A DNA stretch of 64,000 bases from contig NZ_JAUSXR010000001.1 of the NCBI RefSeq assembly GCF_030816155.1, positions 2,232,001-2,296,000 on the forward strand. Direction: 5' to 3'. The notes beneath the pieces were generated by a model. The model searched no databases. It was not told the origin of the DNA and saw only the letters and a list, made by a program, of their open reading frames with translations. Each line of letters opens with the position of its first letter. The first letter of the stretch is position 1. The position numbers were made by a program, and so were the translations under genes. Source of the DNA: Arthrobacter woluwensis. GTDB taxonomy: Bacteria > Actinomycetota > Actinomycetes > Actinomycetales > Micrococcaceae. Below, one piece after another: positions 59,964 to 64,000 of the stretch.

Positions 59964-61031
59964 TCAGGACGCGATCGACTGCTCCAGTGAGTCCGCCAGC
60001 GCGGTGACGCGCTGCAGGGTCCGGAGCGCCTCCTCAGGGGTACGGCTCCGCCCGCCCCGTTCGGACACGAACCGCGATTCCGGCAGGAGCCGCAGCCGTG
60101 TCATCAGCGAGGACGGCAGGCCCAGATCGCGGAAGGTGCGCAGCAGCGAGTCCGCGAGCGCCGTCGTCGTGCGCGCCTCCTGGCCGGGCGCGACCGTCAG
60201 CGGCACGCATTCCGCCCACACGGTCTTGCCGCCTTCCAGAAGCCCCGCCAGCCGTTCCCATTGCCGGGTGGTGAGGGTGGCCGTCTTCAGCCCCACCCCG
60301 TCCGCGCCCGCCTGCACGATGCGCTCCAGTGGCGCTTCCACCCCCGGGACCGCGATGGCGACCTCGGCGGCGCCCGCGGAGTGCAGGGCGTCCACGAGCC
60401 AACGCCAGGAAGCGGTCACCTCCTCGCCGGGCAGGGACCGCAGGGTTCGGTAACCGCTCGCGGTGGGGATGGTGCCGGCGAGCGCCTCGGTCACAAGAGG
60501 CTCCTCCACGACGACGGCGATCTCGGCGCCGGGAACCGCGCGCCGGGCGGCGGCCACATGGTCCAGGACCCCCTCCGCGAGGGCCTGCGCCACGTCGCGG
60601 CGCGCACCGTGGTCGGAGATCACGCGTTCACCGTGGTGCAGATACAACGAGCCCGCCAGGGTCACGGGCCCGAGCAGCTGGAGCTTGAGGGGCCCGGGCA
60701 CGGCCTCTTCCGCCCCGGCGACGTCGGCGAGCACCTGCAGATCCGTGGCGAGTGCCGACAGAGCCCGGCGATGATCCGCGGAGCCGGCCTCTCCGAGGCG
60801 CCAGCCATGGGGCTGCACATCGGCCGACAGCCCAGCGAGGAGTGCCGCGCTCCGTCCGGTGGCGTCGGAGCCGACACCCCGGGACGGCAGTTCGGCCAAA
60901 GGAGCCGCGTGCGGTGCGCCGAGTTCTCCGCGCAGGGCCCGCGTGGCTTCGAGCGGGTCGGTCCCGGGCCAGGGGCCGTGGGCGGATCCGATCACGCGGG
61001 CGCCGCTCAGACCCGGCAGCTCCGTGGTCAC
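59964..61031 (-). CDS. MetE-like (cobalamin-independent methionine synthase-like) protein
   Basis: 355-residue TIM-barrel-type protein similar to the C-terminal half of MetE and to Rv3015c. It starts RVIGSAHGPWPGTDPLEAT, has a central VVVEEPLVTEALAGTIPT segment and ends SRTPEEALRTLQRVTALADS. The zinc-binding H-x-C of true MetE is not visible, and only one Cys (in AECVPLT) appears in the protein, so methyl transfer by the classic mechanism is doubtful. The N-terminal half of full MetE (~750 residues) is absent. Its start overlaps the chorismate mutase stop by four bases. Function unknown, perhaps methyl or thiol metabolism near mnmA and the cysteine desulfurase. Confidence 0.72.
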   Translation of the reverse strand: MTTELPGLSGARVIGSAHGPWPGTDPLEATRALRGELGAPHAAPLAELPSRGVGSDATGRSAALLAGLSADVQPHGWRLGEAGSADHRRALSALATDLQVLADVAGAEEAVPGPLKLQLLGPVTLAGSLYLHHGERVISDHGARRDVAQALAEGVLDHVAAARRAVPGAEIAVVVEEPLVTEALAGTIPTASGYRTLRSLPGEEVTASWRWLVDALHSAGAAEVAIAVPGVEAPLERIVQAGADGVGLKTATLTTRQWERLAGLLEGGKTVWAECVPLTVAPGQEARTTTALADSLLRTFRDLGLPSSLMTRLRLLPESRFVSERGGRSRTPEEALRTLQRVTALADSLEQSIAS

Positions 61032-61423
61032 GCCGGGGAGCCGGCCTGACCGGCCTGGCGCTCGTGGTCGGCGGAAATGGCCTCGTGGTGCCGGATGACC
61101 TCACTGATGATGAAATTCAGGAACTTCTCGGCGAAGGCGGGGTCAAGATGAGCCTCCGTGGCAAGGGCCCGCAGGCGGGCGATCTGCGCCGCCTCACGGC
61201 CCGGATCCCCGGCGGGCAGCTTGTGACGGGCCTTGAGCACGCCGACACGCTGCGTGGCCTTGAACCGTTCGGCCAGGAGGAACACGAGCGTGGCGTCGAT
61301 GTTGTCGATGCTGGACCGGATGGTGAGCAGCTCGTCCATGACACTCTGGTCCACTTCACCGGCGAGCGAGCTCGCTTCGGGATCGAAATCAAAGGCCTGG
61401 CTGATGTGATGCTCCGCGGTCAT
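61028..61423 (-). CDS. Chorismate mutase, AroQ type
   Basis: 131-residue helical enzyme turning chorismate into prephenate for Phe and Tyr synthesis. The helix pattern MDELLTIRSSIDNIDATLVF, LAERFKATQRVGVLKARHKL and the later helix EKFLNFIISEVIRHHEA carry the Arg/Lys/Glu set of the family. The ATG at 61423 stands seven bases after TAAACT (61431-61436, minus) with no Shine-Dalgarno, suggesting a leaderless transcript; upstream codons are therefore excluded. Followed by the MetE-like gene with a four-base overlap. Confidence 0.87.
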   Translation of the reverse strand: MTAEHHISQAFDFDPEASSLAGEVDQSVMDELLTIRSSIDNIDATLVFLLAERFKATQRVGVLKARHKLPAGDPGREAAQIARLRALATEAHLDPAFAEKFLNFIISEVIRHHEAISADHERQAGQAGSPA

Positions 61424-61430
61424 GGGAACC

Positions 61431-61436
61431 AGTTTA
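61431..61436 (-). promoter_or_regulatory. -10 element for leaderless chorismate mutase mRNA
   Basis: TAAACT followed by GG and a start codon seven bases after the hexamer. The same TAAACTGG occurs just before the cysteine desulfurase start. Confidence 0.5.
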
Positions 61437-61492
61437 CTGACGCGGACTGGCAACCACGGCGGCCGTCCGCTGAGTGGGACGGGTGCCCCGCC

Positions 61493-62617
61493 TCAGAGTT
61501 CGGCGCGCTGGAGGGAACGGGCCTTGTCGATGGTCGCCTGACCCAGCACGCGCGAACCCTGGTAGAGCACCACGGTCTGGCCGGGGGCGACGCCGCGGAG
61601 GGCCTCGTCGAGCGTCACGACGAGCTGCGGCGCGCCGTCGCGCTCCTCGACCCGCGCACGGGCCGGAACGGGGTCGCCGTGCGCCCGGACCTGGGCGTGG
61701 CAGGGGAACTCCTCGCCCGTGGCGACCTCGGCGATCGGGAGGCCGGCCCAGGAGATCTTGATGCCGCGGATCTCGTCGATGGCCAGGAGGGCCTGCGGAC
61801 CCACCACCACGGTGTTCTCCTTGGGCCGGATCTCGAGGACGAAGCGGGGCTTGCCGTCGGACGCCGGGCGGCCGAGCTTGAGGCCGCGGCGCTGCCCGAC
61901 GGTGAACGCATTGGCGCCGCCGTGCTCGCCGACCTTGGCGCCGGTCTCGTCCAGGATGTCCCCCGGCTCCATCTCGATCTTCTCGGCGAGCCAGCCGGCG
62001 GTGTCGCCGTCGGGGATGAAGCAGATGTCGTGGCTGTCCGGCTTGTTGGCCACGGAGAGCCCGCGGCGCTCCGCCTCCGCCCGGACCTCAGCCTTCGACG
62101 GGGTTTCGGCCAGGGGGAACATGGCGTGCTTGAGCTGCTCGTGGGTGAGGACCCCCAGGACGTAGGACTGGTCCTTGGCCCAGTCGGCGGCGCGGTGGAG
62201 TTCGCGGTTGCCGTTCTCGTCCTCGATCACCTTGGCGTAGTGCCCGGTGCAGACGGCGTCGAAGCCGAGGGCGACGGCCTTCTCCAGCAGCGCGGCGAAC
62301 TTGATGCGCTCGTTGCAGCGCATGCACGGGTTCGGGGTGCGGCCCGCAGCGTACTCGTCGATGAAGTCCTGGACCACGTCCTCCTTGAACCGCTCCGAGA
62401 AGTCCCACACGTAGTAGGGGATGCCGAGCACGTCGCAGGCGCGGTAGGCGTCGCGGGAATCCTCGATCGTGCAGCAGCCGCGGCTTCCGGTCCGCAGCGT
62501 GCCGGGCATGCGGGAGAGCGCCAGGTGGACGCCGACGACGTCGTGGCCGGCCTCGACCGCCCGTGCTGCGGCGACGGCGGAATCGACTCCGCCACTCATG
62601 GCTGCTAGAACTCGCAT
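61493..62617 (-). CDS. mnmA: tRNA-specific 2-thiouridylase MnmA
   Basis: 374-residue enzyme that thiolates U34 of tRNAs for Lys, Glu and Gln. The PP-loop [16 protein letters not shown] starts at residue 7. Catalytic Cys98 is in [10 protein letters not shown], and the partner Cys199 is in [27 protein letters not shown] and [14 protein letters not shown] are family landmarks. The start ATG is 62617. The sulfur donor is probably the cysteine desulfurase encoded just upstream, with a hairpin between them. Confidence 0.95.
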   Translation of the reverse strand: MRVLAAMSGGVDSAVAAARAVEAGHDVVGVHLALSRMPGTLRTGSRGCCTIEDSRDAYRACDVLGIPYYVWDFSERFKEDVVQDFIDEYAAGRTPNPCMRCNERIKFAALLEKAVALGFDAVCTGHYAKVIEDENGNRELHRAADWAKDQSYVLGVLTHEQLKHAMFPLAETPSKAEVRAEAERRGLSVANKPDSHDICFIPDGDTAGWLAEKIEMEPGDILDETGAKVGEHGGANAFTVGQRRGLKLGRPASDGKPRFVLEIRPKENTVVVGPQALLAIDEIRGIKISWAGLPIAEVATGEEFPCHAQVRAHGDPVPARARVEERDGAPQLVVTLDEALRGVAPGQTVVLYQGSRVLGQATIDKARSLQRAEL

Positions 62618-62654
62618 ACCGGCTTTCTCATCAGGTTTCTCGGGGAGGGGGTGT

Positions 62655-62692
62655 GGAAGGACGCGCACCGCAAGCGGTCTGCGCGTCCTTCC
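62655..62692 (-). terminator. Hairpin between cysteine desulfurase and mnmA
   Basis: Arms GGAAGGACGCGCA (62655-62667) and TGCGCGTCCTTCC (62680-62692); the 12-base loop holds a mini stem CCG-CAAG-CGG. It probably ends or attenuates the desulfurase transcript 50 bases past its stop. There is no T-run on the exit side. Confidence 0.55.
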
Positions 62693-62741
62693 ATCTTAAC
62701 GCCCACGGCTGAGCGGTATTCCCGGAAAAGCCCGCGACCGC

Positions 62742-63965
62742 TCAGGCTCCGCTTCCCCGCGCGACGGTCGCGGCCGTCTGGATGCTCGACTCATGGCCCG
62801 CCATGCCCGCCTTGCGGGCCTGGGCGAACGCGCCGGGCAGGGCCTTGAGCAGGGCGTCGACGTCGGCGTCCGTCGTCGTGTGACCCAGGCTGAAACGCTG
62901 GGCGCCGCGCGCCGTCTCCTCGTCGAGCCCCATCGCCAGCAGCACATGAGACGGTCGCGGAACGCCCGCGGTGCACGCAGAACCAGTCGAGCTCTCGACA
63001 CCGGACATGTCCAGCAGGAAGAGCAGCGAATCCCCTTCGCAGCCGGGGAACGTGAAATGCGCGTTGGCCGGAAGGCGGCCCGGACCCGGCGCACCGCGGA
63101 GGACGGCCTCGGGCACCGCGGCCCGCACGCCCTCGATGAGACGGTCGCGGAGTGCGGAGAGCCTGGCGCCTTCCTCCTCCAGCGCCTCCGCGCAGGCGGT
63201 CGCGGCCGCCGCGAAACCCACGATCGAAGCGGTGTCCAGCGTGCCGGAACGCACGTCGCGTTCCTGTCCCCCGCCGTGCTGCACGGGGACGAGCTTCACG
63301 TCGCGGCGCAGGAACAAGGCCCCCACGCCCACGGGTCCCCCGATCTTGTGGCCGCTGACGCTCATGGCGGCCAGCCCGGAGTCGCGGAATCCCAGCGGGA
63401 GCGCTCCGAACGCCTGCACGGCGTCCGAGTGCACCGGGACCCCGGCGGTCTCCGCGAGTTCCACGACCCGGCGGATCGGCTGGATGGTCCCCACTTCATT
63501 GTTGGCCCACATGACGGTGACGAGCGCGATCGACTCCGGGTCCCGCCGGAGTTCTGCCTCCAGGGCCCCCAGATCCAGGAGCCCCTCTCCATCCACCGGT
63601 AGCCAGATCACCTCTGCGCCCTCGTGACGCTCCAGCCACTCGACCGTGTCCATGACGGCGTGGTGCTCGATCGTCGAGCACAGGATGCGCACCCGGCGGG
63701 AATCCTCCGCCCGGCGCTGCCAGAAGAGGCCCTTGACCGCCAGATTGTCGGCTTCGGTGCCGCCCGAGGTGAAGATCACCTCGGACGAATGCCCGCCACC
63801 GGCCGCTGCGATGGCCTCGCGGGCCTCTTCAACGGCGCTCCGGGCCCGGCGTCCCGCGCCGTGCAGCGAGGACGGGTTCCCGGTGCGCGTCAGCTCACGC
63901 GTCATGGCTGCGAGCGCGGCGGGATGCAGGGAGGTGGTGGCGGCATGGTCGAGATAGACAGGCAC
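62742..63965 (-). CDS. Cysteine desulfurase, NifS/IscS type
   Basis: 407-residue PLP enzyme releasing sulfur from cysteine. It begins [18 protein letters not shown]. The PLP lysine is K207 in [13 protein letters not shown]102, D181 and the E-H-H motif lie around the cofactor. The persulfide Cys is C331 in [13 protein letters not shown], and no long insertion is seen there. Group I (IscS/NifS-like). Context with mnmA suggests sulfur for tRNA thiolation. The start is a GTG at 63965, six bases after TAAACT, so probably leaderless. Confidence 0.94.
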   Translation of the reverse strand: MPVYLDHAATTSLHPAALAAMTRELTRTGNPSSLHGAGRRARSAVEEAREAIAAAGGGHSSEVIFTSGGTEADNLAVKGLFWQRRAEDSRRVRILCSTIEHHAVMDTVEWLERHEGAEVIWLPVDGEGLLDLGALEAELRRDPESIALVTVMWANNEVGTIQPIRRVVELAETAGVPVHSDAVQAFGALPLGFRDSGLAAMSVSGHKIGGPVGVGALFLRRDVKLVPVQHGGGQERDVRSGTLDTASIVGFAAAATACAEALEEEGARLSALRDRLIEGVRAAVPEAVLRGAPGPGRLPANAHFTFPGCEGDSLLFLLDMSGVESSTGSACTAGVPRPSHVLLAMGLDEETARGAQRFSLGHTTTDADVDALLKALPGAFAQARKAGMAGHESSIQTAATVARGSGA

Positions 63966-63971
63966 CTCACC

Positions 63972-63977
63972 AGTTTA
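63972..63977 (-). promoter_or_regulatory. -10 element for leaderless cysteine desulfurase mRNA
   Basis: TAAACT (minus strand) followed by GGTGAG and the GTG start. The purine-rich GGTGAG directly abuts the start and is too close to act as a Shine-Dalgarno. Confidence 0.45.
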
Positions 63978-64000
63978 AGTCCGCGGCGACGACCGCGTGG

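Overview
The window is high-GC actinobacterial chromosome, most likely from an Arthrobacter-type member of the Micrococcaceae. Supporting this are a WhiB1-type protein next to a PdtaS-type kinase, the mtrA-mtrB-lpqB-comF-hpf-secA block in the order familiar from Mycobacterium, a 180-kDa-class NAD glutamate dehydrogenase, Tad pilus genes and several candidate leaderless transcripts. No mycolate or arabinan genes are present. No tRNA, rRNA, CRISPR array or insertion sequence was seen.

Layout. 1-4613 (minus): Tad/Flp pilus operon tadA-tadB-tadC, a small Flp-like protein and two TadE-like pseudopilins, running off the left edge. 4813-7296 (plus): secreted GH25 muramidase with eight LGFP-type repeats. 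7315-19197: a glycan locus encoding what looks like a complete GDP-linked legionaminic acid pathway (ptmE, legB, legC, legG, legI, legH on minus; ptmF, legF, ptmA on plus), plus a Wzx-like flippase and a polytopic GT-C-like protein. 19222-24609: further glycan genes (an unrecognised transferase-like protein, two family 2 glycosyltransferases, DUF2304, a DUF6541-type membrane protein). 24748-32861 (minus): a galactofuranose polymer operon (glf, GlfT2-like, wzm, wzt, OafA-like acyltransferase/SGNH, Tat lipoprotein). 33028-36912: an orphan EssC/EccC-type ATPase with an FHA domain. 36900-39611: small membrane protein, whiB1, pdtaS. 39627-44501: NAD-GDH. 44558-46683: CpaE-like and CpaB/SAF proteins, which are Tad-type parts about 40 kb from the tadABC operon. 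46822-49356: BldC-like regulator, LysM protein and Rv3235-family protein. 49397-59906: secA, ycaQ-like glycosylase, hpf, comF, lpqB, mtrB, mtrA. 59964-63965: MetE-like protein, chorismate mutase, mnmA, cysteine desulfurase.

How they fit together. Much of the window builds or remodels the cell envelope: a nonulosonic-acid glycan, a galactofuranose polymer exported by an ABC system, a Tad pilus, a wall hydrolase, and the MtrAB-LpqB system, which in relatives coordinates envelope growth and division. The least described part is the legionaminic acid locus and its unassigned transferases.

Quality notes. Two genes (a GT2 at 20347-21244 and mtrB at 57288-59251) carry clear frameshifts: the expected C-terminus sits in another frame. 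A third gene (the EssC-type ATPase) has a suspicious internal stretch. These may be assembly errors or real mutations. Functions come from reading sequence and motifs without database searches.
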